64,000 bases of DNA from NCBI GenBank assembly GCA_013146195.2, contig CM028383.1, positions 19,119,642-19,183,641 on the forward strand. The letters run 5' to 3'. Source of the stretch: Codonopsis lanceolata. Its lineage: Eukaryota; Streptophyta; Magnoliopsida; Asterales; Campanulaceae. Shown here one piece after another: positions 1-10,563 of this stretch (the first letter of the stretch is position 1; the number at the start of each line of letters is the position of its first letter). The position numbers and the translations under genes were made by a program. The notes under the pieces were generated by a model, which searched no databases, had not been told where the DNA came from, and saw only the letters and a program-made list of their open reading frames with translations.

Positions 1-481
1 AGATAAGATTTTATCAATTTTAGTTCCGAAAAACTTTTTTATGCCAAAACAACAATTGCATGAATCATTAACATTATACTATAAGTGATATATTGGGGGG
101 GGGGGGAATCAAGCCTTATTATATAATTAAGCATGTCAATTGGTTTATCATTTTTTTTCATTTGTATAATTCTCTTTAAAAAATTAGTTTTGTGAATAAA
201 TCTAGTCCATCAATATCAGAGTTGTTATTATGTTTTAATGAATGTTCAAGGTTATAAAACACATTTCTTTTAATTTTTTATTACCTAATGACCTTAATTT
301 ATTAATGTTAAATAGAAAACCAGAAGGATCTTAATACATTTTAAATTGTTCATAAAATAAAGAGATTATTTTATCTATTATGTACAAGAAGAAATTAACT
401 AATGATTCTTCGAGAAATATCTTGAAGCATCGATTGAACTCTCCTTTGAGTGAGGAATAGTTTATTTTAGGAATATATAAT
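1..481. other. AT-rich non-coding DNA
   Basis: No coding frame, RNA gene or element boundary could be recognised. The only visible structure is a run of 12 G at 95-106. Confidence 0.6.
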
Positions 482-650
482 TTTTTGGTCCCTGAACTAT
501 ACCAATATTATGCATTTGGTCCCTATACTTTTTTAGTAATGTGTTTGGTCCTTAAATTAGGTTTTTAGTAAGAGATTATCACCTGACGGAGTTACCGTCA
601 TTTTTACCGTTATGTTTATTTTGAAAATCCAATTTTACCATTAGTAATAT
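482..650. repeat. fragment resembling a MULE-type terminal repeat
   Basis: The phrase GGTCCCT/GGTCCTT recurs three times at about 30-35 bp spacing, followed by GACGGAGTTACCGTCA. The same style (GTCCCT... CTAACG/ACCGTTA) occurs in the terminal arms of the foldback element at 58418-59811. I see no matching opposite arm nearby, so this is probably a one-sided remnant. Family assignment is inference. Confidence 0.3.
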
Positions 651-928
651 TAGTGGTTCAAAATAAAAAAATGAAAAATGAAAAAAAGAAAAAAAAGAAA
701 AAGGGAATCAGCCCAAATTTTCTCCACAAACCCACCGTTCTACACCTTCCTTCCCTCTCCCAAGCTCTCGCCATCTACAGCCCCTGCTCCGGCCATCTCC
801 ATCTCCGACCACCTTCTGCTCCGGCCATCTCCACCTTCTATATCTTCATTCCTCCATTTCGCTTCCAAATAGACAATTATGTATCTCTTTCTCTCCATCT
901 CTAAGATACAAAAAGACTAACAACTGGT

Positions 929-1090
929 GTGCACCAAGCACCCAACCATTCTCAAATCTTGAAACCAACCAAAAGAAAAACATTAAAGAAAAACATGAAA
1001 TCCAGCGTTGATTCCCTTAGAGACTGGACTGAGCTCTTACTACCACCAACAACAACGCCACCACCAGCAACAACCACCGCCTTCGAGAGT
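929..1090 (+). other. possible coding-like remnant beside an inverted repeat
   Basis: This 162-bp stretch is richer in GC than its surroundings and reads as an open frame with a Pro/Thr-rich segment (residues TTTPPPATTT). It runs straight into the long inverted repeat at 1114-1336, where the frame ends. A pyrimidine-rich leader (716-890) lies upstream. I do not recognise a family. It could be a decayed first exon or chance. Confidence 0.2.
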
Positions 1091-1113
1091 ATGTTGTTTC
1101 ATTTTTCTTTAAT

Positions 1114-1336
1114 GGAAACTAAAACATTTTTCTTTAATATATGGAGTATGTTGTTTCAAAGAAAACTTTAAGAGTAATTTTTTTGAAATTATAAATTACA
1201 AGTGAAAATTTAGAAAAATTACTCTTACAAGTAAAAATTTAGAAAAACTTGTAATTTATAATTTCAAAAAAATTGCTCTTGAAGTTTTCTTTGAAACAAC
1301 ATACTCCATCCATTAAAGAAAAATGTTTTAGTTTCC
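1114..1336. repeat. long inverted repeat, near-complete hairpin
   Basis: The left arm starts GGAAACTAAAACATTTTTCT (1114) and continues through ATGTTGTTTCAAAGAAAACT to about 1203. The right arm reads as its reverse complement, from about 1247 (ACTTGTAATTTATAATTTC) to AGTTTCC at 1336. Arms are about 90 bp around a spacer of about 43 bp. Most plausible is a foldback MITE; a hairpin-RNA source is an alternative. Part of the left arm (ATGTTGTTTC) also occurs once more at 1091. Confidence 0.75.
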
Positions 1337-1344
1337 TTTAAAGG

Positions 1345-1978
1345 TAAAAATTTAGAAAATATCGTTTTATATGCATTTTTTTAACACACTTGTGGATTCA
1401 GCTCGCCGTACGTTGGTGTGTTTAGCTATAAAAGAAAACGAATCTGTATTACGAACTAAGATCCGTAAAACAATTTTACATGAGACATAAATTTTGTTGA
1501 ATATAGTCCGTAGAGGAAGGCGGTGAAAGTGGTAGTTCCAGAGGTTAAATAGGGACGGATTAAAAGACGATGATTCTGAGAGTTCATTCACACTGTTTCT
1601 TAGCATAGATATAATAACAAATATTCACAACTTATGATACTCCTTCCATTTAAATTGAAAAAAAAAATACATTTTAACATTTGAAATTAATTTGACTAAT
1701 TTTTAGATTAAATTATTTGAAAATTCAAAGTGTACCTCTGGTATCTCTTCAGTTTTGATCATTTTATTGAATGTTTATCCAGATGTTCTCTTATTTATTT
1801 TTCTTGTTATTAATATTTATTATTTTTCGATTACTAGTCTTGGAAGATTTTAAATATACATTCATCTAATCCTTATTTCTTATTTCTTTTTATGATTTTT
1901 CTACAAGTTTTTGTAAAAGATATTGAGAGCTCATTAATATGGTTTGAGAAATAATATGTTTGCACATATATAGGTTTA
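1345..1978. other. non-coding DNA, nothing recognised
   Basis: No gene, RNA or clear repeat boundary was seen. Short open frames here have no recognisable protein content. Confidence 0.5.
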
Positions 1979-2211
1979 TATTCCCTCCATTCCACTCCAA
2001 GAGTCCACATTTGATAATTATAATAATTAAAAGATATATAAATAAGTAAAATTAGTTATAATTACAAATATGTTTGACAATAATCAACATGTTTACATAG
2101 GGTAAAATTTTAAAAGTACAAAAACTGTGATTATAACTTTGAAAGTCGACTGCTAAATGAAATATCTAAAAGTAAAATAGTAGTCTTTTAGCCCCGACAG
2201 AGAGTGTACAA
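1979..2211. mobile_element. Stowaway-like MITE
   Basis: The left end ATTCCCTCCATTCCACTCC pairs with the right end AGTCTTTTAGCCCCGACAGA, giving imperfect terminal inverted repeats of the plant TACTCCCTCCGT type. The interior is AT-rich and non-coding. Similar elements occur at 8111, 27709, 59825 and 62491. Confidence 0.5.
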
Positions 2212-2334
2212 AATAAAAGTCATATTTCTATATCAGGCAAAAAGTATAATATTTTTTTTTGAAGGTACAAGCATATGAAATTTCAATTTTTAATAAGTTT
2301 GATATGTTAACTATTATGATGCTCCCAAAATTGG

Positions 2335-2900
2335 CCATAGGGGATTGGTCTGGTCCAAAAGATTGATGGATATCTAGGCTTTGTGAATTTCGGAGCACAC
2401 TCCAAGAAAATTGAAGCACTAAAGTAAGGTGTAAGAGCCTACCTTACAAAGTTACTTTAGCGTGAGAGTAAGTAGACTTAATTGTTTAGAAACAAAACAA
2501 CAAAATAGTAGTGTATGCGTACCTTACGCATAGTGATAGTGAAAGACGGGTTTGTGTAGAGTTCACCAAAATTAGGATTTTGGCTGAGATTATTGTGACG
2601 GTTGCACAATTAGGGTAATCCAGTGTTTTACGGGATAAGAGAAAGGGAGTTAATTACGATAAGATGTATGTCCTTGTGTTTTATCTTTCATGAAGATCTC
2701 TGGCGAATTTTACCCCTCAAATTTTGGGGAGGTTTCTATGTTATTGGTATGTCCAACCTAATTGGCACGAGCATGGGTGTTGGGAGAGCGAGAGCCATTG
2801 CTTGCTCTTGGAGCCACTCATTGGGGTGAGATATACTCGCTTGCTTGTTTGTATATCTACTCGGAGAATGTCATGTGACTTGCGTGTGTGGAGAGCTTAA
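2335..2900. repeat. remnant of a Gypsy-type LTR
   Basis: It contains the pair GATATCTAGGCTTTGTG (about 2369) and GCGTGAGAGTAAGTAG (about 2460), also present in the same order in the LTRs at 4322 and 20437. Ends cannot be set. No open reading frame of note. Confidence 0.4.
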
Positions 2901-3192
2901 GTGTTTCTGTGTGTAGGACATTTTGCGCCAAGCAAATCAATATATGTTTTTAAGTATAATGGGTGACCCAATGGTGGGCTTGAGGGGTACAAAAATGGGT
3001 GACTTTTACCTATGGGGAATAGCTTAGGGCATCCTCCAGTCAATTTTTAGAAATTTTCCATGGTATAAAAATGAGTTAAGAGTTACCCGAGGAAACAAAA
3101 ATGTTAGGGTTATCACTGTTATTACCACTAAACCTTGATAAATATTAAATATATTTTAGTGAATGACAACTTTTTCTTTTACTAACACATAG

Positions 3193-3925
3193 GCTTCGTT
3201 TGTTTCATGGAAAATAATTTTCGGAAAACATTTTATTTATTTTCCATTGTTTAGTAACCTTAGAAAAATCTAGTTAACGTAAAAGATTTTTCGAGTCAAC
3301 GGAAAATGAAGCTTTCTTTTCCGGAAAATGATTTACGGATTTATTTTCCGTAAGTTATTTTCTGAATGTTCGAGCAATCCTCTGCGCTCTTCCAAAATTA
3401 CACATATTTACATACATGTACAATATTTCACCCAACAAATAAATTGTTTAAAAATATAAATGGAGTTTGTGCACACTATTTATAAATTAGAATTTTAAGA
3501 AATATTCACTACGTCCTAAAATTAGTGTCCTCTATATTATATTATTATTTAAGGACGTCCCAAACATTATTTATTTTATTTTTTAAAATAATTTTTCATA
3601 TTAATTATTAATAAAAAAAATATTTGTGAGCTTGAAAAAAGATGAAACTTATTGATTTGATACCATTAATAATAAATTGGGGTTATTAAAAGAAAATTAC
3701 TTAAATTTCGACACTATTTTATTTTCAATAAGTGTATTAATATTAGAATATACTTTTTGTATTTATCCATATATTGTTTTCCGTAACATTTTTCGTATAT
3801 TTGCCAAACATTCAAAAATATTTTTCAACATAATTTCAAAAAATTTACCAAACAACTAAAAATAAAATCTTTTTATTTTTCAAAAATCATTCTTTTTAAA
3901 AAATCATTTTCCGTAAAACATACTA
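3193..3925. mobile_element. possible hAT-type MITE with internal insertions
   Basis: The left end GTTTCATGGAAAATAATTTT and the right end (reverse complement of CATTTTCCGTAAAAC, about 3905) are imperfect inverted repeats. The interior includes another MITE-like stretch starting near 3507 (ACTACGTCCTAAAATTAGTG). No transposase coding was seen. Confidence 0.35.
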
Positions 3926-4292
3926 AAATTAAGTGTTAATAATAGTAGTAAAAATAGGGTAAACCTAACACAGTTGACGAGAAAATATCCTACGAAATAA
4001 TTATGATAGTACCAGCATTGACTATGTTACAACTCGTCTACTGACCAACCACTAACTATAACACACCAACTGCATTTATTATGATTAAAAGACATTTGAA
4101 ATTTTGTACTGTTTATTTCCTTTTTCTTTTTTCTTTTTAAAACGGCGAAAGAATTCTATTAGCTTAGGTCCACAGCTTAAAAAGAGCCATTTGACTCTAT
4201 AACTATTCATTTCACATTTTAAAATGTATTCTAAATTTTGTTTGTACTTAGTAATGAGGTAAAAATAACTTACATACGTTTTAAGAAATTAG

Positions 4293-4320
<28 letters not shown>
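4293..4320. repeat. (AT)n microsatellite
   Basis: About 14 AT dinucleotides, directly left of the solo LTR that starts at 4322. Confidence 0.9.
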
Positions 4321-4321
<1 letters not shown>

Positions 4322-4323
<2 letters not shown>

Positions 4324-4911
4324 ATGCTACATAATTTAGTTTTGGACCGTTTCTTATGATTTATATGATATCTAGGCTTATTTGAAGATATGATCTTGTT
4401 GAAAACTATTAATGAATGACACGTTATAAAGAATGCAAGACGGGACCTCGCGAAACCCCTCAAGCGTAAGAGTAAGGTCTTAAGCTTTATTGAAAGCAAA
4501 ATAATATAATTTCGATGTGTAAAGTGAGCGTACCTTTCAAATGAAGCGTTGTAAGGTATATATAGCTATTTGGGAGTGAAATCGGGCTGAGTCATTATTG
4601 TATAAAGATCTTAGGCCTTTATAGCCATAAATTTGGGTTGAACGCGTAACTGACGGAGTGGTGGCTGAAATCTCGGGTTTCGAGAGTTATCAGGCAGTTG
4701 AGTTTGGAATGAGTATCTGGTTATTCGAGCAATCTTGCTCCCTACTTGGACAAATCTCTAGAAAGATTCCTGGTCGAAATGCATGTAAGTAGAATGTTTA
4801 TCCCGAGTTATCCTACTCGGGTGACCTCTTTTCTAGTCCTTATCTCCCACGTGTTTATCACGTGATGGCTCATGTATTTAGCTCGTGACCAGGATTTAAG
4901 TCGAGCTCATC

Positions 4912-4912
<1 letters not shown>
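4322..4912 (-). mobile_element. solo LTR of a Gypsy-type retrotransposon
   Basis: It starts TGATGCTACATAATTTAG and ends GAGCTCATCA (TG...CA), 591 bp. It aligns along its length with the LTR at 20437-21025 (589 bp), which sits next to a primer site and gag in minus orientation. Shared landmarks include GATATCTAGGCTTAT, GCGAAACC(C/T)CTCA, GGTATATATAGC and GCTCGTGACCAG. Flanks TATAT (4317-4321) and TATAA (4913-4917) are a plausible 5-bp target duplication with one mismatch, although they lie in AT-rich DNA. No internal retroelement sequence accompanies it, hence solo LTR. Confidence 0.8.

Positions 4913-4915
<3 letters not shown>

Positions 4916-4953
<38 letters not shown>
4916..4953. repeat. 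(TAA)n microsatellite
   Basis: About 12 TAA units just right of the solo LTR. Confidence 0.9.
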
Positions 4954-4956
<3 letters not shown>

Positions 4957-5160
4957 GATAGTTAGTTATTTCAAAATAAATACCCCCTTTCTCTATTATT
5001 GATTTTTGTTTGACTATTTGAGTCAAATTGAGTGTTTTTCAAAAGAAAATTTTAATGTATTATTTTTTATTTTTCTCAAAATCATATATTATGAATTACG
5101 TGTTTTATAACTGTGAAAAAAAGATAATGAATAAAGAATTACAAGTTTTATGATTTTGTA

Positions 5161-5163
<3 letters not shown>

Positions 5164-5208
<45 letters not shown>
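5164..5208. repeat. (TA)n microsatellite
   Basis: About 22 TA dinucleotides inside AT-rich intergenic DNA. Confidence 0.9.
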
Positions 5209-5211
<3 letters not shown>

Positions 5212-6620
5212 AAATTTCCATTAAAAACACTCGATTTGACTAAAAAAATTAAAAAAACAGTAATTTCTTTTATACATACCTAAAAATTAATATTGAACTC
5301 TTTTCAAAAAATGCATGAGTATTAAACTCCAAATGAAGCTTATGGGAACCAATTTTGTTAAAAATCTTATTGCAAAAGCCTTACGGCCTTTGTGGTCTGA
5401 CTCAATTCGGAAGATTAGTCTTAGGCTTAAGCCACGAGAACACCTTTGATAAACCAAAAAAAAAAAAACGGAGGAGGGGAAATCGAAAGCTGTAGCAAAT
5501 TAATATGTATGATTTACTTAAAACTATTAGACTGCTAAATCATTAAATGTTATAAACTTAATCATATATTTTTTTAGTATAAGTAACTCTTAATAACTAT
5601 CAGCCGTAATGTACTTCCCTAAAAATATATCTTCAGCAACTCACTGTTGTTGAATACAAATAATGTTATTATATTTTACTTGTTTGGAGTTTTGAACAAA
5701 CACTTCTCTTACTAACATTTACCTTTGTTTGTGTTAGGATAAAATCATTTGTCTTATGTCTTCCTTTCAAAATCATTGTAATCTTGTAAAGAAATACACT
5801 TATTTGAATTATTGACACAATTCAAATTCAAAGTTGCTTCTAACGGATTGGAAATCTCAATCTCTTTTTAATGACATTTGAAGCAAGGATTGAAGACACT
5901 TGAAGCATTTATACGACTCTTAAAAGAAATTATCTCTTTGAAGTGCTCTAGCCCTTAAAATATTTACTAGATAGTTTTTTTATTTCAATTCTCTTCCTAG
6001 TTCTTATTTAGACAATTATTGTATTTTTGTTCCCTACTTACTTCAAATCATTAATGAATTTTTGATTGTCCACGAGTGTGATTGATTCTCAATCATACTC
6101 CAAAACACTTATTTTACATTAATTCATTAGTGATCACTTAGATTATTAATAATATTAGTTCACTTTAAAAATTCAAATTTGACCAACTTGGTAATAAATG
6201 TAAAAGCTTACACTCTGAATCACTTCTAAATACATTGTTATTTATTCACCAGCTTACAAAACTATTCTAACACTTAAACAGTTTCAGTCAATTAAGTGTA
6301 AGTTAATTGATTTCCTCGGTATGTTACTTAATTGCTTTATAGCTTGTACTTCAGTTTCATTTGTTATAACTTGTGATCTTTCAAAAAACTCTTTCTTGTT
6401 TAAACTGTATCAGCAAACTGATAAAGAATAACTTTGTTCATTGGTCGACTGACAAAATATCAATTTACTGACAAACTACTTTTATCCGCTGCAAATTTCG
6501 AAAGATTTCAAAATAACCTTTAAAGTCTTAAAAGTAATTCACTTATTTGCTTCTTAAAAACACACAATAATATTATTGAAGTCAATCTTGGAAACAGTGA
6601 ACTCCTGAAATTTCTTCCAA
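5209..6620. other. intergenic DNA upstream of the LEA_2 gene
   Basis: No gene or clear transposon end was seen. It lies directly upstream of the LEA_2 gene and probably includes its distal promoter. Confidence 0.5.
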
Positions 6621-6624
6621 ACAA

Positions 6625-6630
6625 TATAAA
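6625..6630 (+). promoter_or_regulatory. TATA box and pyrimidine-rich leader of the LEA_2 gene
   Basis: TATAAA lies 74 bp upstream of the ATG at 6704. A C/T-rich stretch with (TC)n follows at about 6645-6697, typical of plant 5' leaders (Y patch). Position and spacing support a core promoter; no transcript was seen. Confidence 0.6.
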
Positions 6631-6703
6631 ATGAAAAACATAATCCCCCCTCAAACTCAACTCCCCCCCACCTCCTCTCTCTCTCTCCTCTCAAGCTTCA
6701 GAC

Positions 6704-7381
6704 ATGGTGAAAAAAGAACAAGTGAAGCCACTAGCCCCAGCCTCAGATCGACAAAGCAGCGACAACGACGATGAAGAAACCGCGGCACATAACCTAAAGA
6801 AAACCCATCGCAGATCAAAATACATCAAGTGTTGTAGTTGTGTAGCGACCCTTCTATTCATCCTAGCCGGCGTGGCCGTAATCTTGATCCTCACCGTCTT
6901 CAAAGTCAAAGACCCCATCATCAACCTAAACGCCGTTCAAGTCACACGGCTGGACCTCATGAACGGCACAAATATCCCTCGTGCAGGTACAAACATGTCA
7001 TTATCAGCAAATATATCGGTGAAAAACCCTAATTACTCATCGTTCAAGTACAGTAACTACACGAGCACGAGTCTCTACTACCGTGGGACGATGATCGGGG
7101 AGGCGAGGGTTCCGCCGGGGATATCAAAGGCAAGAAGAACCATGAAGATGAATGTGACTATGAACATTGTTGTTGATAGTCTATTGGGCATACCTAATTT
7201 GGTAAATGATATTAGCTCAGGGATGATTACTTTAAGTAGCTATACGAGTGTTGGTGGGAGGGTGAAAATCTTGAACTTTATTAGGAAACATGTGACTGTG
7301 AGGATGAACTGTACTATGACTATTAATATTATTAGTAGGGCTATTGAACAACAAAAGTGCAAGAAAAAAGTAAAGGTTTAG
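6704..7381 (+). CDS. LEA_2 / NHL-type membrane protein
   Basis: A 225-residue single-exon protein of the late embryogenesis abundant group 2 (LEA_2, hydroxyproline-rich glycoprotein/NHL-like) superfamily. A charged cytosolic N-terminus (1-40, Lys/Asp/Glu-rich) is followed by a Cys motif (KCCSC, 42-46) and one membrane span (about 47-66). The LEA_2 beta-sandwich follows from about 75 to 205, with the characteristic ISVKNPN (104-110) and YY-G...GEARVPPG (125-139). Six N-glycosylation sequons (N88, N97, N103, N118, N150, N202) fit an outward-facing domain. The C-terminus is basic (KCKKKVKV). In this superfamily such proteins sit at the plasma membrane or ER and are linked to stress and defence signalling; the exact role of this member is not known from sequence. 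The ATG is the first in frame after the CT-rich leader. Length is normal for the family, with no sign of damage. Confidence 0.93.
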   Translation: MVKKEQVKPLAPASDRQSSDNDDEETAAHNLKKTHRRSKYIKCCSCVATLLFILAGVAVILILTVFKVKDPIINLNAVQVTRLDLMNGTNIPRAGTNMSLSANISVKNPNYSSFKYSNYTSTSLYYRGTMIGEARVPPGISKARRTMKMNVTMNIVVDSLLGIPNLVNDISSGMITLSSYTSVGGRVKILNFIRKHVTVRMNCTMTINIISRAIEQQKCKKKVKV

Positions 7382-8110
7382 TTAGGGAGTTATGATGATC
7401 TTTTTTTTTGGTAAAATTAGAACCAATATGACTTTAGCTTTAGTATGGCTTACTTTTGGTCATTTTTTTCTTGTTATGTAAGTGATGCCACTATTAATAA
7501 TAGATTTTCATTATATTGTTCTATGATAAGTTATTTGTCATTTGGCATCCGATAGATGTTTAGGAGTACTTCTTATGACTGCATTTTGAGTGATTTATCG
7601 TATACTCCATACATTTCATTTCTAACGAGTGTACGTCTTATTTAATTCGACAGATAGATTTTAAAAAATCAGTTACTTATGTTATAAATATTATGATAGT
7701 GTATATATTACCACCAGTGTTGCCACTTAGTAACAATTTTGTCTTAAAAGGAAAGTGTATGTGAGGTGCATGTGTTACCTCAAAGCATATATATAATTGT
7801 CATCATAGTAGTAATACTAATGATAATATTAGTAATGTTGATATTAAAAAGATACTCATGTAAGAATTATGTGTATCAATTAAAGTGAGAATTAAATCAA
7901 AACTAATACTCGATAAATGTAACTTCTAAAACAGAAAAGATTGGGAAGGGGCTTTTTTTTTTGAACAACCTAAAATGGAAAGATTTAACTCTTTTCCAGG
8001 GACAGAATTGTTCCCTCCGGCCAGAGTAGTTCCTTCTTGACTTTTGAGTTTTGACAATCAATTTGAGTACTTTTTGTCAAAATGAAGTTGATCGTGGGTT
8101 TATTTTTGGT
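7382..8110. other. 3' flank of the LEA_2 gene, non-coding
   Basis: Downstream region with likely polyadenylation context (AATAATAGATTTTCATTAT near 7496). No other gene was seen. Confidence 0.5.
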
Positions 8111-8290
8111 TACTCCGTTTTGAACAAAAAATTCACTATTTTATTTTAAAATATTTTATTTAAAGAGTTTACTTACAAAAATTAATATATAAAAATATCA
8201 TTTTATTATTAATGGGCCAATACAAGTGTCATTTTTTAAAAAAAAAATTTAACTTTAAACGAGGACTCTTTACTCATAACAAAAGGAGTA
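8111..8290. mobile_element. Stowaway-like MITE
   Basis: The left end TACTCCGTTTTGAACAAAAA pairs with the right end ACTCATAACAAAAGGAGTA. At 180 bp it is related in length and interior (TTTATTATTAAT, AAGTGTCATTTTT) to the copy at 59825-60007. Confidence 0.65.
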
Positions 8291-8347
8291 TTTTTTACGA
8301 TATAAATTTCATGATTTGGAGTATTATTTTAAGCGTATGTTACCAGT

Positions 8348-9119
8348 TGTTGGAAACTTGTTTCCAATAAAGACTTGAATGAGGAAGTCATGGAGGAAGT
8401 AAGACTCTTTACAAAGGGAGAATCTGACATTGGGAAAATAAGGGAGTAAGCTCCACCTTATATACAAGAGAGTTTAAACTGATGATTGGCCCTTAGGGCC
8501 ACTACAATTTTGTGTAGGAGAGAAGATCTAGCCAAATGCAGGTTCAAACACACGCCTGCAGCCGCCTGGCCCGACTTGGCTTGACTTGGATTAGTTAGTC
8601 GGTCGGTAATTAAAACAGCAAGTCAAATCCAAGCAGCAGATGTATCAGTAGGTCCTACCTGCTGAAGTGTTTACCTCCAGAATTCAATCCACGTCTCAGA
8701 CGCATGTCCTTGGTTTAAACTCAAACGTTGTGTTTGTTCGTTAATAACAGACAGTGTCTGTTCGTTTTTTAACGAACACACCCATTCCCAAAAGACGTCT
8801 CCCTCCTATTTAAACAAACTAGGGATTTCAGAATTCTATACCGTTAATTCCCTTCTCTCTTTCCCGAAATTCTTTCTGCCCTAAAACATTTAACAGAGAT
8901 ACAGTAGTGGTTTCGATTCGCCGGTAATTGAAGTTGGAAGGAATTGGCCTCTTCAATTACGTAAGATCCATAATCCTGGGAGACTCTTGGCGTTGTCCGT
9001 CCATTCCAGTAACGACACCAATTTTTGTCTTAAGGAAAGAGATCATTGATCTCGGTGGACCTTAAATTGTCTGTTTTTCTAATCAATCTTCTGCAGGAAC
9101 TAAATATCCCCCACTAACA
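8348..9119 (+). repeat. 5' LTR of the deleted Copia element
   Basis: TGTTGG...CTAACA. It contains a perfect 8-bp hairpin TGTTCGTT-TTTT-AACGAACA (8759-8778), then a TATA-like TATTTAAA (8807-8814). Near its 3' end are TTTTTGTCTTAAG (9022-9034) and a stem GAGATCA/TGATCTC (9039-9053). The 3' LTR keeps all of these. Confidence 0.92.
8807..8814 (+). promoter_or_regulatory. LTR TATA-like box
   Basis: TATTTAAA; the 3' LTR has TATATAAA at the same place (11607-11614), a better TATA box. A conserved 8-bp hairpin lies about 30 bp upstream. Confidence 0.5.
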
Positions 9120-9134
9120 ATCTTAAGACAAAAA
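9022..9134 (+). promoter_or_regulatory. candidate intramolecular primer pairing at the 5' LTR border
   Basis: TTTTTGTCTTAAG inside the LTR (9022-9034) is the exact reverse complement of CTTAAGACAAAAA (9122-9134), which starts three bases after the LTR ends, where a primer binding site belongs. The 13-nt LTR segment is conserved in the 3' LTR (11824-11836). Between the halves lie the hairpin GAGATCA/TGATCTC and an outer stem TTAAGG/CCTTAA (9030-9035 with about 9060-9065). The pairing is visible; a priming role is inference. Confidence 0.35.
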
Positions 9135-9702
9135 AATGGCGTACATGTTCCTAGAAGATCGACAACTTTCTACATCTCAGTTCTATTTTTTACTGTTTTT
9201 GCAGATTCTTCTTCTTCCCCACTTCTCTTATCTGTTAATTTGGTCTGATTCAAACAAACTTACATTAACAAAAGGTATTCATCTGTAACTTCGATTTACA
9301 TAAGTTTTTTGTTTATTCTGTGCAAACAGAAGGAAAAGTAGACTATGGTTGTTTTATTCTGCTTTCACATAAATAAAACATTGTATTTTGTTTACAGAAA
9401 CTTGGTTACTATCTACTGATCTAAAGTATTAATAAATCAGTATTCTATTTTACAAAATTCAAAAGGTTTATTTTGTTTTACAGAAATAAAACATTGTATT
9501 TTGGTTTTTACAGAATTATAGGTTATCAATAGGTTACTGTTTTACAATAACATATTAATCGATGAGGTTCTTGGTTCGGTTCTTGATTATCGATCTCATA
9601 CTGTGGTCTAACAGAACTTAAAATATTTTCGTTACTGTTTACTGATCAATAACAAATTGTTTCATACCTTTTATGTTGCTGATCACTGCTACAATGTGCA
9701 GT

Positions 9703-10329
9703 ATGGCTTCCGATTCTGGAAAAAAGGAACCAAGACTGCTGCTATTGTTGAATAGCCTGCAACTGCAACTCCTGGCTTACCGTCAGCCATCCATGCTCAC
9801 CATGGAGAACGCCATGACAAGTTTAACGGCACCGAGTTCAAACGCTGGCAACAAAAGATGTTGTTCTATCCGACCACATTGAATCTGTCTAAATTCCTCA
9901 AAGAGATAGCCCATGTTCTTAATCCTACCAAGACAGACAAAACAATAGTGGCTGCAATCGAATCGTGGAAGCACTTAGATTTCTTGTGTAGTATTTATAT
10001 TCTTAATGGTCTACATGATTCTCTTTATGATGTCTATAGCCAATTTAAAACTACTAAAGAATTGTGGGAATCGCTTGAGAAAAAATATAAAATTGTGGAT
10101 GCCAGTCATAAAAAATTTGTAGTAGGTCGGTTCATAGATTTTTCTATGGTAGATTCCAAACCGGTTGTCTCATAAGTTCAGCAACTCCAGTTGCTCATCC
10201 ATGAAATTGAAGCTAAGGGAATGACAATTTCTGAGTCATTCCAGGTTGTTGCAGTGATCGAGAAGCTACCACCCGGTTGGAATGACTTCAAAAATTACCT
10301 CAAACGCAAGCGCAAGGATATATGTCTCT
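9703..10329 (+). pseudogene. Copia gag fragment (UBN2-type)
   Basis: The frame from ATG 9703 (MASDSGKKEP) is shifted near 9730. The gag core resumes with GERHDKFNGTEFKRWQQKML (from 9804) and continues through ESWKHLDFLC, ELWESLEKKYKIVD and, after a stop near 10174, LIHEIEAKGMTISESFQV and EKLPPGWNDFKNYLKRK. These are landmarks of the gag domain of plant Copia elements. At least one stop and one frameshift make it non-functional. It ends at the deletion junction near 10320-10333. Confidence 0.85.
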
Positions 10330-10563
10330 CGACATTGCGACAGTCAAACCGCAATTGGAAAGGCACAAAATAATATGTATAACGGTAAATCATGACACAT
10401 ACGAAGGCGTCACAATACCGTTAGGCAACTTCTCTCAAATGGAGTAATCACCATCGATTATATTCGATCAAAAGACAACCTAGCGGATCCATTAACTAAA
10501 GTTTTGTCGAGAGAGCAAGTATGCAATTCATCGAAGGGAATGGGCCTCAAGACTATGAAGTAA
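10330..10563 (+). pseudogene. C-terminal RNase H fragment of Copia pol
   Basis: It reads CDSQTAIGKAQNNMYNGKS, stop, HIRRRHNTVRQLLSNG, then DYIRSKDNLADPLTK and a terminal TAA at 10561. This is the end of the Copia RNase H domain, open except for one stop (TGA where CGA/Arg is usual: CpG decay). It follows gag directly, with about 3 kb of pol missing; the join may have used a short TCTCGA homology. Confidence 0.85.
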
